The notes under the pieces are model-generated. The model was not told the origin of the DNA, searched no databases, and was given only the letters and a program-made list of their open reading frames with translations. A stretch of DNA of 64,000 nt from Stenopsyche tienmushanensis (taxonomy: Eukaryota > Arthropoda > Insecta > Trichoptera > Stenopsychidae), in the NCBI GenBank assembly GCA_008973525.1, contig WACJ01000080.1, forward strand, positions 310,001 to 374,000, written 5' to 3'. The position numbers were made by a program, and so were the translations under genes. This document shows, piece after piece, positions 22,835 to 34,839 of this stretch; position 1 is the stretch's first letter; the number at the start of each line of letters is the position of its first letter.

Positions 22835-25769
22835 TTAAATTTTATAAATCGTACGTGAAAGCTTTTTTGTTGATGAATCGGAATTGTGATTTCGTTCAAT
22901 CTGCATATAGCGTGTGACTGCGGGAATTTTGTTTGTTTTCGTGCATATGGTAACCATAACATAGTGCCATATGGAACATGTAGGATTCTGGCTTTCTGTG
23001 TGATTTATTTTCAAAGCATTTGAAGAATATTTGAAATCAGGCGCAAATAGGGTTGCGGACAACTTTCGTCCGATGGAATCCCTTGAGCAATATCCCGAAA
23101 TATTCTATAGCATAACATTTAGTAATAATCCATTTTGGAAATACACAACTTGCCTTCTTGTGAGTGTTTGAATAGATTGAACAAAATTATTTCAACTAAT
23201 ACGCAAATGAGCTATAGAATGTCGATTAAAAATCGAAATGGTTGTCATTGAAATGTCCGTGAAAACTTGATTTTTATAATAGTCGTATTTGATTGAGGAT
23301 CCTCGCGACCCTTGGTTTTATCTTTGTTTTCAAAATTTCTACAACGAATTTGCAATAAATATGTATGTGTGATTTTATTACAACTGTTTTTCAAATTGCA
23401 ATTTCGATGTATTAAGAGTTGCATTTTCAGTATGAGGAAATCATCTTGAAGTGCTGTTAGTACGATAGCGACACTGGCCGTATAATAATTTGGGTTGCTA
23501 TGAATTGTCATTAATCGTATTAGAGCAGAAAAGTACAATCTGTTTACTTATCCTGTCATCATTAATAAAATAATGGCTTTCTTCGTGTTAGATAGCTGTT
23601 TCTACCCCTAAACCATAATTAGCAATTTTAAAAATATATTTACTATTAAAAAAAAGCTTGTGTAATATATTATAAAATAGGCACGGATTACATAATAGAC
23701 AGAGCTGGCAGCATAAATTGAAAGTCATCTAACACATGTGAATAATTTAATAGTTGTGTTTTGGCTTGTTTCTGGACTATCATTATACCAGACTGGTTCA
23801 AACTTGCTGAAGCTAACCAGAAAATGATGTCGATTTTAAAAAGTTAGAATAAAGTATTTTTAATGCCAGAACACAACTATTAAACGTTATATAAGTTTAT
23901 GAGCCGCTGCTCTACACTGTTGGTTGGAGTTTCACTTTTCGTGACGTTCAAGTCAATTTGCCCTACCGCGCTTATAAAATTTTGTTTCAAAAAGTCTTTA
24001 CTATAACGTTCATCCAAGTTTTCCAACAAAATAGTAAGCATCTAGCTGAAAAAAATAATAAAGTGCTCCTTTTAGAACCTCTACTTCACCCTCTGATTGT
24101 CAACGCTCATTGCGAAATTAAAATTATATTAATATTAGTGAGATTAAATATATTGGATTATCGATATTTTTTAACAAGTCACTGAATTTACAGCATATAA
24201 AATTAGGTGAATATTCATGCATGTGTGAGGAAATGATCTCGAAATGCCGTCAGATCGATAGCGACATGTGCTCCATTGTCTTCTGTGCTATCATAATAAG
24301 CTGTTCAAATGATTTATTAATTGTGTACAAAACGTTTGACGACTTAAATTAGATCTTAATGCGAAATTGAATTATTTTAATTCGCATTGTCGAAATTGGA
24401 CACCGATTTCATGCTTTCTTGACGAGCGCTCCGAATCGCGTACGATTTGAAATTTGAAACGCGCATATATATAATGGGAAACTGTACAGACGAAGCGATT
24501 AACTGACAGAGCGGAATGTTTCGACAATTCGAAATGGACCATTTTTTTGTTAACGTAATTGTTATATGGATATGCGTGTCGAATGACTATAGTATAGCAT
24601 TTATGGTGTTCAGGCGTGGTCGAACGATCACGACTTCGCAGATGTAATACTATATACATATTGTGTTGGAATTATCGCAGTTTGTATTGTCTACATGGCT
24701 GCGGTTAGCCTCGTACCTATAGGTATTGGAACGCCTTCGCGGGATGAGTGGTCCAGATCAGCATCAGTTCGGATGACGTCAACTTCCTCTGTCAAGTGTA
24801 ACTGCCCACGATCATAATGTATACAAGTGGTTGGGATGTACGTTTTTGGTCACAAAACTTTTCGTTTCACTAAGGGACGGACGCATCTGTGTCGATGATG
24901 GCTCGACACGAGATGAATGGACATCGTCAATGTCCAATTAGGATTAGTAGACGAAGGATGCAAATGACACTTATCTCACCTTAAGGATTTATGCCAAAAT
25001 ATTTGTTTTATCCTTGGGTTATTCTGCGAAGGTGTACTGCCTCGGGCTAGTGTGGGACGATTCTTCGAGTTTGGATACTTTCGACGGAGGAGGCTCGAAT
25101 GCAACACTGCGGAAGGTCCGGGAGTTGCTGAACAAGTGACTTGATAGCTACGAGTCAACCGATATTCGCGGTAGCTAACAGATGCCAGCACAGTCATTAA
25201 CATCAACTACTGTTGAATTGGACTGTTAAGTAAAATTATAATAAATTTATTCCAAAAGTCTGAAGAACATAATACGCATCTTCTTCAATTTTATGGACCG
25301 AAAATAAACCCAAAAATCAAATTTTACGAAAATCAAAAAAATATCAACAGAGGCTTTGTGGCGATACAAATCTGCCCTTCAATTAATGCATATTTGAATG
25401 AAAGCTAATTGCTATCAGATTTATGCACAGTATTTGCAATCTGAACTGTCCATAGTATTGAAATCAATCGAAATATACAGTCGATAGATTAGTCCACTTT
25501 ATTACCGATGTTGTTTATTTTCCTTATAATTAGGAAATATAGATGTCACTGAAAATATTATTGAATTAAAATGATAACCTCTGACATAAATAAAACAAGA
25601 ATGAAAAAAAATCTCCTCGAGGACGTCAGAATCGTGGTCATGTTCGAAGAAGAGCTTCATCGCCATCGGGGAGTCTCGCAGTTGCGATCTCTCTCTGTCA
25701 CGATGAATCCGAATGACTCTAGAATATAGTAAAAAGAGGAAGAATTGGTTTTAATCTTTGGGTCACATA
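22835..25769. other. Intronic sequence, no gene seen
   Basis: Holds one partial reverse copy of the CTATTTTATTATATATTA repeat (about 23648-23720). Short ORFs at 24372-24659 and 24976-25206 on the - strand have no recognisable domain. Confidence 0.4.
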
Positions 25770-26705
25770 TAGGGAATCCAATCCCGGGATTTCGGGATTG
25801 TATTAACCATTCCCGGAACCGGGATTTTCAATAGCTTAAGAAATTATGTTAATAAATTTGATCAAAAATTACTAATAAGTCCATTTGTTTAATATAAAAA
25901 ATAATTTGAAGGCGAAAGAATTTTATTTATTTAAGAAAAGATAAAAATACAATTCAAAAGTAGATAAATAAAACATTAAAAAAATTAAATATCATTTTGA
26001 AAATATGCCCGAAGTAACATTAAAGCTTCGAGTGTTTCGTCATTTAGTCTGGGATCTGATTTTGGAAGCCAGGCAACTTGCTGCTGAAAATGCACGCTCA
26101 GCCTCCGCACTCGTTGGAGGGATCGTCATCAGATATTTAAATGCTAGTCCGAGTTAATGACCGCGTGAGCCCCCATTTTCGTATAACACCATCAATTTGA
26201 CTGATAAAATTCCTCTGCTGAGACACGGACTAAAACTCGCAAAATTCCCGATTTCCCGATAAATTATTTATTTCCGTCGCTGCAGATGAATACTTACATA
26301 CTATAGTACTTTGATGTGATTCGTAATTATATTACGGAGGAATACATAAAATTTGAGCCCCGTATCTATTATATTTCATATCGATATTCCCATTATTAGA
26401 GTCGAGGTGTAGTAAATACATCACCGGTAAGGAAAGGTTAATAGAACAATTTGAAAAACATATATGTACTCTATATATGTATAAATAGATTAGACAGTAA
26501 TTGTCCCTAGGCGTCCCCTAAGCTTGCCAATCAGTAGTTACGCCACTGTTTCCAAGCGTCCAGATTTCGGCAAGAATGTCTGGGTTTAGTAGCCTTCAAC
26601 GTGCTAGATAAAAATTTCAATCCCGAATTTTTCGGGACTACGTTTGCCAATCCCGGGATTCATGAGCACCTAAAACTGTCCGGAATCCCGGGATTGGATT
26701 CCCTA
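25770..26705 (-). mobile_element. hAT-family element, 936 bp, with terminal repeats and 8-bp target duplication
   Basis: Ends are TAGGGAATCC and GGATTCCCTA, perfect inverted repeats, each followed by further ATCCCGGGAT palindromes. The 8-bp flanks are GTCACATA (25762-25769) and GTCGTATA (26706-26713), identical at 6 of 8 with transitions at the other two: a decayed hAT-length duplication. Inside, 26055-26200 is the antisense of a hAT transposase C-terminus (compare the ORF at 63319-63549), so the coding sense is -. Most of the transposase is missing, so this copy is non-autonomous. Confidence 0.85.
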
Positions 26706-26784
26706 GTCGTATAGATCTATAGATATGCGCGGCACGACGCTTTTGTTTTTCCGACTCCAAGCGCTAGTTAGTCAGAAAACGATA

Positions 26785-26925
26785 ATCATTTGTAGTGTAT
26801 CTGTGCCCCCGTCGCTTATATCATAGACGCGCTATGCGTGCCGCTATGTGCCGCGCCGCCTTTAGCGGCACTACACCAGTAGCAAACCTATTTTATTATA
26901 TATTACACAAACACATTTTGGAGTC
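26785..26925 (+). repeat. Short interspersed repeat 'CTATTTTATTATATATTA', copy 2
   Basis: ATCATTTGTAGTGTATCTGTG head, then a GC-rich stretch, CACCAGTAGCAAACCTATTT and TATATTACACAAACAC. Directly downstream of the 25770-26705 hAT element. Confidence 0.6.
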
Positions 26926-27443
26926 AAGAAGTTTCCCTTCTATCGTCTCATGCATTTTTTTCAAATATGATGCTGATCTGTCGAATGATAAGGTTCGCCA
27001 GACTGAGTGTTACAAATGCAAAGTCATAACGTTGACAGTGTTGTTTATTATGATTTCAAATTTTTAGGTCATATAAGAGCATGATTGAATATTCAGAATC
27101 CGATTATTTTTATATATAAAGCAGTCTTAGTCTGGATGATGGCGTTGAGTGAGCTGATGAACGTGTCGCACGTAGACGAACGTGCGCTTCCGAAATACGC
27201 TCCCATTCTCTTGAAAGACTCGTCTGAATACTATTCTCATTCTGTTATTTTACTTCCGTTCGTTTTCGATTGGTAATAAATAAATTACTATTGCATTTCA
27301 ATGCATATTTTGCATCGTGACCTGGGCAGGTATTTGCTTTCTTGTGATCACTCGCTGTTTAAAACTATCGACGGGCTTCTTTTTCATGATTTTTTTAAAA
27401 TTTAATAACATGTTATATAATACTTGGCTTTTAATATTTACAG
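26926..27443. other. 3' end of the giant intron, nothing recognised
   Basis: No gene or repeat seen; ends in the exon 12 acceptor. Confidence 0.5.
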
Positions 27444-29641
27444 GTTACAAATGTAGATGAGGTTTTGGAAAGACATGGAGATTTTCTGGAAGCATGTTTA
27501 GAGGATTGCATGTTGACAAATCCACAACTCTTGAGCACCGTCATTCAGTTATGCCAAGTGTGCGTTCAGTTTTGTCAATTTTTCCAGGTGTGTATTTTTA
27601 CTTTAAAAGATTCTAATATTAGCTGTTTTATTAAAAATCTTCAAAATTAACGAATGAAAATCGCACAAAGAATATCAAAAGTAAACATCAATGCATGAAT
27701 TGTAAATTATTTTTAAGACAAATATGTTATTAACGCGACACCCATTAAGGACAGTAAATTCAGTTGACCAGACCATGTTCGGATGAAGGACACTGAATCA
27801 TAAATATTGCTAATAAGTGTTGATGGATTATGTTTCTAAATATTCTAAGAAGACAAAATCTCTTAAGAAGGAAATACTAGCTTGACACTTGCAATGATTT
27901 TCAGTTAACCCGCTGCAGTGAGTCAATAGAAACAAGTTCATCAACACTATTTTTCTATATACAATTCAATTTCAATTGTATTTCAAGTTCATTCGTACAA
28001 TAGTTATTATTATAAATGTGTTCATGTTTATCGTTAAGTCCTTAGTAAGAGGTTAAATAAAACAATAGGAGAATGAACGACCAATTTATTACAAATATAT
28101 AATTTGATATAATAATTTTTGTCCGCATACTATGTCATAAATATCAAGGTTACATTAAGAATGGGACTAACGTTTAATATATCCTAATGGTTTCAAAAAT
28201 ATGAATTGTATTTTTCTTAAGCCTAAAGGTTAATGTTAATTATCGATTCAAAAATATGTACTGGTGATTTTTTTCTTTTATTGCTGCTTCATTTATGATA
28301 AGGAAATGAGGAAATATTTTGTGGACGCTGAAATGACTGGAATGATCGGATCAGCATATGAAATGACCGAATCAATTGAGGTATAGTAATGAAAAACGTT
28401 CTCTTGTGAGATTTTTTTAAAGTGTCGAAGTTGTGATCCAATTTATTGGGCTCCTATACAAAGGGTTAGGAAGAAAATTTGTAAATGATCTTTACTGTAT
28501 TCATTGAAAATTTATTTGGTTTATTAAAAGTACATAAACATACTTTTATTTCCCCAATCTTTAATGTTAACAACGACAATCACAATGTGATGTTTTTCTA
28601 CTATGTGTGTGAGAATTAACAGATTTGCCATCTGATTACTAATTACCTGAATTCTTAGGGTAGTGTACAGTAGTAGTAATTTTAAAGTTGCTGCATTTAA
28701 ATTGTATTGTAAATAAGAAACAAAATAAATTGCACTTTATATAGTTATGAATCAATTATAAATGTTAATTATTATATTAATAATTTCATCATTTTCAGAG
28801 TCAAAGCATGTTGAGTATGGATAAAATTTCTCCACCGGGTGAAACCTTTGGACAGAGTATAACACGATATGATTTTTGTTTCACCGGAGCGCTCTTAAAA
28901 TTATTGAATATGATCAATGACATGGCGAAAGATAATAATACCAAAAAATTAGTTGATATAATGTACCGGTGAGTATAGTTTTAATAGTTCACTCTTAATT
29001 GATCTAAAATTACATTTAATTCCAACATCTGGTGTGTAACTCATAATTTAAAATAATCTGAATAGTTTGTAATTAGTTAATTTTGAATTGCTTTACCTAG
29101 AAGAGTAATGGTGAAGTTCTTAGAGAAATGGGTCAATTTTTTTTTTTAATAATAGCCTGTGGATCACTTAGTTAGTGGCGACACTAAGAGAGGTGGAAGA
29201 CTCTCCGGGACCATTCAGGAGCACTACGAAGTCTGGGGCGATGTATATTTTTACCACGTAATAGTGACACCTTGTCTTTTGAGGACCGAGATTATCCCTT
29301 GTATTATGCAGTACTTGGAGCTAATTAGAAATTATAAGAATTAATATTGAATAGTACTAGGAACCTTCTTGGTCCTCGAAACGTGCTGTTCCATTTGCCC
29401 CGGGCCTCACTTTGTCGTCAATTTATAAAATATTAATAAAAACCAACTCTCAAGTGTCTGACCCGCGGGTCATAGATTCACCTCTACTGACCTAGAAGTT
29501 ATGTTTTTTTGTGTGTATAGTTAATGTACATTTTTTTTTTTTTTTAGATTAAACTTCAACACATTTTATTCTGACCAATTGGATCGTCTATGCATGGAAA
29601 ACTCTATTTCTCAGGCTCAAGACCAATCGGATAACTCTTGA
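27444..29641 (+). CDS. Grip84: GCP2, exons 12-15 with stop codon (continuation)
   Basis: Exons 27444-27587, 28303-28380, 28799-28968 and 29548-29641 finish the GCP2 reading frame; stop TGA at 29639-29641. Exon 12 continues exactly where exon 11 (ending 5212) stops: it encodes VTNVDEVLERHGDFL and CLEDCMLTNPQLL, which follow the EVMEPNW block directly in animal GCP2. Exon 14 carries RYDFCFTGALLKLLN and exon 15 the terminal LNFNTFYSDQLDRL block, the normal end of the family. Summed over 15 exons the visible protein is about 834 residues, near full length for GCP2 (human about 900). Exon 13 (26 residues, rich in Met and Glu) falls in a poorly conserved linker and is the least certain exon, but it is in phase and has AG and GT borders. 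The acceptor of exon 15 follows a run of 15 T. Confidence 0.94.
27588..29547 (+). other. Grip84: Three 3' GCP2 introns
   Basis: Introns 27588-28302, 28381-28798 and 28969-29547. All GT-AG; no repeats recognised. A small ORF at 29159-29344 inside the last has no family resemblance. Confidence 0.7.
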
Positions 29642-30973
29642 AATTATAATTTTTATCTGCAAATTTCCTAAATTTAAAAAAAAAACCATAAAAGTATTGA
29701 ATGTTACAAAATGTACATATAGGCATATCTCATATTGATATTACACAATTAATTCAGAGGCCGTGCAAATACTGAAAGTTTACTAAATTTATTTTGAGTG
29801 AAGTATAAGCTTTTTTAGCTCGATGCATTTATTGTCCTGAAATTGATAAACGAACAAAAATAGTGTGGGATATGCCTGTACAAAATTATAAGATACAAAA
29901 GCAATAATATTTGTTTAAACATTATTTTACTTTATCCATTTATTTAATATTTGATAAACATTTTAACATCTAGTTCTTTAGTGTATTGCTTATAGTTTAT
30001 CATGATGAAATATGTAAGATGCTTTTGAAACCCCCCCAAGACTAACCTCAAGTCATAAAAAACTTGACTTTAATAATCTCTTGAATTTTTAGCATATGTT
30101 AATTTCAGTTTAATAATGTTTATTTGTGTTTAAATCTGAGCAATAATTCTAATAAATAGATTTATATTTAAGTCACTATTAATATCAATGCCGAACTATT
30201 GCTTTAAATATTTGTTATCGCCTCAAATACAAAATGTAATGAGGATGAATGTATTTATAATTGAAATAGTCTAACAGGATGTATTATGTATATTTTTAAG
30301 ATGCAATTTTGTTTCACTCGAGCAATATAAAAAACAGATTGAGAATATATCTCCCATTATTATATCGCAATTTGCCTAAATTCAAGTACAAATTTCGATT
30401 AAGGATATATTTTTCTATCAAATTTACTGAATAATATGAAATCTCTTCATTTTTAATTAATAAAATTATTTTATATCAAGTCACTTCAATTATAGTAGAA
30501 GAAAACAGTTTTTATTCCATAATGCTGAGTTCGATTCACTCTGCGATATTAATGTTTCTTAATTTATATTAGTAATTTATTTATCAAAAATTAATGAATC
30601 TCAATAACATATTGGTTGATATTATAAAATGTATTATTACTAACCACATTTTATATATCGTTATTTGAAATGATACACAATGTCACCATGTTAATCTATT
30701 ACGTATAAGACAGTTGCATTTGCATTAATGTTGATTTATGTAATTGACCAGACGGTTATCAAAATTTATTACTCATATTTTTCAAAATTATTTTTACATT
30801 TTAAATGAGCTTGAAGATTTTTACTGTATAAAAATGTAAACATGATAATGTTTTATTGACATTTTTAAATTATTTTTTTATTTTATTTGAAGCTACTGTA
30901 TATGTAGCTTCTAGTTTCAACACATTTAGGAATACCAGTGGAATTAAAGAAGTATAAAGTGATATTTTATATA
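29642..30973. other. GCP2 3' UTR and AT-rich downstream flank
   Basis: Probable 3' UTR to about 30170, then AT-rich DNA with no recognisable feature. Confidence 0.45.
30151..30156 (+). terminator. Grip84: First AATAAA after the GCP2 stop
   Basis: First canonical hexamer I found downstream of the GCP2 stop (about 510 bases away). The sequence between is AT-rich and consistent with 3' UTR. Tentative only. Confidence 0.35.
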
Positions 30974-31928
30974 CAGTAGAGCCTCGATTATCCAGACTAA
31001 TTCTCAAGCCATTTCATGGCGATATCTAAACACTGAAAAGCTTCAGAATGTGTAGGACCAAAATCTCCCCCCTCGCAAATCTCTTTTTCTTTTCTCGATC
31101 TTGTTATTCCGAGGCAGATATTTCTTTAATCATTTCCTCATTCAAAATTTGGAATTCAGAATCGTTTGCATTGTAATTTAACTATTCGGTTACATCTTCG
31201 TTGCATTCCGCATATATGTAAATTTGTGCTATTACTTCCGCAGTGTTGCTATTGTTTAAAAACTTTACCATTCATACAGGCTTTTTTCTGATGATCATAT
31301 TCAACCGGGGAAGACTATTGATATTTTTAATGGATCTAGGGTTCTTTGATTTCCCAATAAGCAGTGGGAGTCTGTGTCATTTACACACACCATTATCTTG
31401 ATGCTAAAAAATTGTTGGGTAGTTTTTTCCAATCTTATCAGCATTGTATTTAAACTCCTCGACGAATCCTTCCATCTCCACAAATAGCTTAAATTTGTCA
31501 ATTAATGTGTTTGCTAAAGATATGTCAACAGAAAGCTTTTCCCCATGAATTTCAAGTGCCCTGATACTATGTATTCCTTTGAATTTTTCAATCCAGCCCA
31601 AGCTTGCTTTGAAGGAGGAATCTCCATTTAATTTTGTATTGAAAAATATTGCTCTTTCCCACAATAATGGACCAGATATTGGCTGTCCAGTTGATCGTCT
31701 TTGTATGAACTACATAAAAATACACTCTTCAAGTTGTGTATTCTTGATTTTTTCATAACTTTTCAATCTGAGCTTCCATCTTCTGATATTAAATATTAAG
31801 TAAACTTCGTAATATGCAATTCATCACATACGTGAGCAAAAGTGGACATAATTCTCCATATATAAATCGGCAAATAATATTATTTTTTTGCTTTATTTTG
31901 AATAATTCTGATAATCGAGGTTCTATTG
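30974..31928 (-). mobile_element. Tigger/pogo element with transposase remnant
   Basis: Left end CAGTAGAGCCTCGATTATCC and right end ATAATCGAGGTTCTATTG are inverted repeats of the Tigger/pogo type, flanked by TA (30972-30973 and 31929-31930). On the - strand, about 31690 to 31404 encodes a CENP-B/Tigger helix-turn-helix relic: GPLLWERAIFF, GDSSFKASLGWIEKFK, IHGEKLS, then YNADKIG, where intact family members have YNADETG with the first catalytic Asp. A frameshifted continuation down to 31301 contains VCVNDTDSHCLL. At 955 bp it is internally deleted (full elements are usually above 2 kb) and dead. Confidence 0.87.
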
Positions 31929-33037
31929 TATGTTATTAAAACAGTTTTCTCATTAAAAATGTAATCCAGTCTTATTTTGGTGATTAATTTATTTTGGTTT
32001 TTGTGCACCAAAAGCACTTTTCTAATATTTAATTTTGTTTGCAAAATTATTTTTAATCGAGTTCATTTTTTAATATCCAATTGAACTTTTAAGTTTTATG
32101 TGCAGACCTTTTTTACTATTGTGCAATGTCTTTAATCAATCACTTTTAAAAGTTGTGTTTAGAAATGTGCCATGATTGTTTTTATTAAATATGTCTCCAA
32201 AAACGTTATTTACAACGTAGGCTCAATGTCCATTGCCATTTTTAAAAAAAGTGTTATTTTAACACAGTTGAAAGTTTGACAAATATTTTGTTGCTCAAAT
32301 CCTAAATCTTGTGATCGAATCAGAACAATTTTTTTACAAAATTAGAATTAATATCATATGAAATACTTAGTTTTAGAATGTTTTTTTAAAGTAGATTTTA
32401 CCAGTCACAAAACTATGTATTACACCAAAATTTATTTTTCATATATTAAAATTAATAAGAATTAACAGTGCAAAATAATCTGTGTTTTTTATTCAACACT
32501 CCCAAAAATTTAGTATAAATATATATGGTTTGGCTATAAATGAACTATACACGTAACTGATAATCATATTATAAAGCTGTTTATGGATATACCTATCTAA
32601 CCGTGCTATTTCTACAAATGTATGTTAATTAACGTTTTGCATTATACACAAAAATTGTGTTTTTGCAAAAATTTAATATCAATTAATTCATTGATATAAA
32701 TTATATTGTATATCAGTCATGTAAAATTTGGAATTACAGACTAAATTGGAAGTGCTAGAGTTGAAATTTTCATGCTAATATGATAAAGATTTGTTTGTTA
32801 TCCTTTTGGAAAAATTGAAAATCCATACTATAAGTTTATTAGTTATGTATACAAGGGCATTGCCTTTGATATTGACATTTACAAGGCCATGAAAAGCATA
32901 AAAGTTTAATTACACCTAAATCGTAATGTTTTATATGCATCTTCTATTCATACACAGTTCATTACACATTTTTTTAAATAGTATTAAATTAAATCACAAC
33001 TATGGAGTAATGTAGTATTTCTATCCAGTTAGTTTAA
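31929..33037. other. AT-rich intergenic DNA, nothing recognised
   Basis: No coding potential or repeat termini seen. Confidence 0.5.
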
Positions 33038-33433
33038 CACGTTGACTGCCAACTATGAGATAATTCGTAATTTGCGTTCTTGGCTAGGACGCCAACTACT
33101 ATCTCGTTGTTTGTTTATTTGCCATATTTGTGCAGCTATGATTATTTTTGTAATTTATTAGACTGAACATGAATAAATAGCTTCTAGGAAGAGAACAAAA
33201 CATCTAAACTGGGTTACGGAAACAGGAAATTTATTAATAAATCAACAAAAAATATAATTATACCCGATTCATCCTGTTACAGCCAACTATGAGATAATTC
33301 GTAAGTGCTAAAAAAAATGCAATTTATGCTTTTTAATGATTACTATGTACTGTAATTATAGTTCAATAATATGATTAAATTAAATTGGCTCTTTAAGAAT
33401 GGAATTCTGAAAAATATTGTGGCAGTCAATATA
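33038..33433. mobile_element. piggyBac-like MITE, 396 bp
   Basis: Left flank TTAA (33034-33037), then CACGTTGACTGCCA; the right end TGGCAGTCAATATA is its inverted counterpart with three transitions, followed by TTAT (decayed TTAA). The phrase AACTATGAGATAATTCGTAA occurs twice inside (33051 and 33284). Non-coding. A similar start, CACGTTGACTGC, occurs at about 588. Confidence 0.65.
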
Positions 33434-34197
33434 TTATTTCCAAGTAAGTTACAGATGGAATCAATGAGCATTACTGATGAAGATATGTTACGTCAGTGAT
33501 ATAAGGATGAAAAATTGATGATATAATGGTGCGTTGAAATCTTGTATGTCTTAAACATCTGTTGCGTACAGCAATGTATAATGTGCTATGCTAGGGTATA
33601 TCATCTGAAAACAATTCGAAGACAGGTTTTAGTCTAGCCATTTTCTAGCAGACGTCTTACCACTTATTTGCACTTTTTTTTAATACAATCTTGTATGCAT
33701 TATCATTCGGATGACGATCGTGACAAAATAAACAGTGACAAAGTGAGAATTTAAAGGAGTCGCGGGTCTGAACAGTCCTTGGTGTACCTCATGAGAGGTT
33801 GGCGCCAAATATGGTCACAAGTCAGCTGCTGCCTCACCTGTGTCTGCTGACTCAGCCTGCTCCATTGCTAAACCTACCTACCTACTTACAAATACGTGCA
33901 AAGTCTTTTTTGTATATTTGTTAGCCACGAAACGACATGCCGGGTATCCATATGGTAATCGGCATATGGATTACCTAGCAAGCAGCCATCTAGGCTCTTC
34001 CGAGCAGATCATATTATCTTAAGGGTGATTTGTTATTTGTGAAAGAATTGAGTATTATTTTGCAGAAATAAAATTCTTAAAAACCATCCCTCAAGATTCA
34101 TAGCGATCAATTTTTGAGTGAAATTTCAATTGGCGCCGTAAGAAAAATTGGATTAAACGTCACGAAATGTGGAACTCCAACAAAAGTTGATCGAAAA

Positions 34198-34320
34198 GAG
34201 GGAGAATCGTTTGTAGTGTGTCCGTCGCATGCATTATAGAAACGTTACGCACATGCGCTGTAGCATAAAGAAATCACTAGACCAGCAGCAAGCCTATTTT
34301 ATTATATATTAAACAAAACT
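34198..34320 (+). repeat. Short interspersed repeat 'CTATTTTATTATATATTA', copy 3
   Basis: AATCGTTTGTAGTGTGTCCG head, GCATAAAG, CACTAGACCAGCAGCAAGCC and TATTTTATTATATATTAAAC. Immediately followed by the R1-like 3' end at 34346. Confidence 0.6.
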
Positions 34321-34345
34321 TTTAATTAATAGTTATATTTGTCGC

Positions 34346-34530
34346 TTCTAGGCGGCTCTCCAATTCGAAAATAGGGTCAACCACAGGACCAGACTACCTG
34401 TCCCTCCAAAGCAATGTGATAAACAATATCGGGAGGGGTGGGGGCAGAGAAGGGCAAGGGAGTCTTAGCCCCAGGGTGTCTTATGTAAGATTCCTCTACC
34501 GCAGGAAAAAAGGGAAAAAAATCTTCATAA
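34346..34530 (+). mobile_element. 3' end fragment of an R1-like LINE
   Basis: Matches in order the 3' end of the LINE at 40879-41930: GGCGGCTCTCCAA, AATAGGG, ATGTG-AAACAATA, then GGGGGCAGAGAAGGGCAAGG. No coding sequence retained. An overlapping 63-aa ORF is only the UTR read by chance. Confidence 0.6.
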
Positions 34531-34839
34531 TATTAATTGCAGTCAATCTCGATTTGTTGTTACTTATCATTTGTGGAAAGGTGTATTTGAGAAAATATAT
34601 TTTTTAAGCATGTTAAAAATATTTCCTAATCCATAGATCTTATGGATTTGTTATGATAAATCGTCTATGACAACGCTATCGATTTGAGTTGATAATCAAC
34701 GGTATTATCTTCATTGTATTTAATAATATATTTGTATTGTTAAGTCTAACGATTTGTGGATCTGAAAAGATGTTGTTCTCCTGGTATTATGTCATAGTCG
34801 TTTTCCATTTGGCAATGCTGTTAGGTTTAGTTTTTTTTT

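Larger units (their letters stand above)
5213..27443 (+). other. Giant GCP2 intron (about 22.2 kb) enclosing the painless gene
   Basis: Donor GTAAGT at 5213-5218 and acceptor ACAG at 27440-27443. Flanking exons are both phase 0 and encode consecutive residues of the conserved GCP2 C-terminal domain, so no exon is missing between them. The other introns of the gene range from about 70 bp to 1.45 kb. Contents: mariner debris (5440-5790), a hAT-type MITE (6890-7078), painless on the opposite strand (7275-10118), a 917-bp TA-flanked element (12515-13431), three copies of an ACCCGGC repeat, a 403-bp MITE (17323-17725), a GCCGTAGC repeat (20591-21013) and a hAT element (25770-26705). Confidence 0.9.

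Noticed and set aside
24372..25206. - strand ORFs of 95 and 76 aa within the giant intron, considered as extra GCP2 or painless exons
   Set aside because: They are not collinear with either protein, GCP2 exons 11 and 12 already join without a gap, and the strand is wrong for GCP2.
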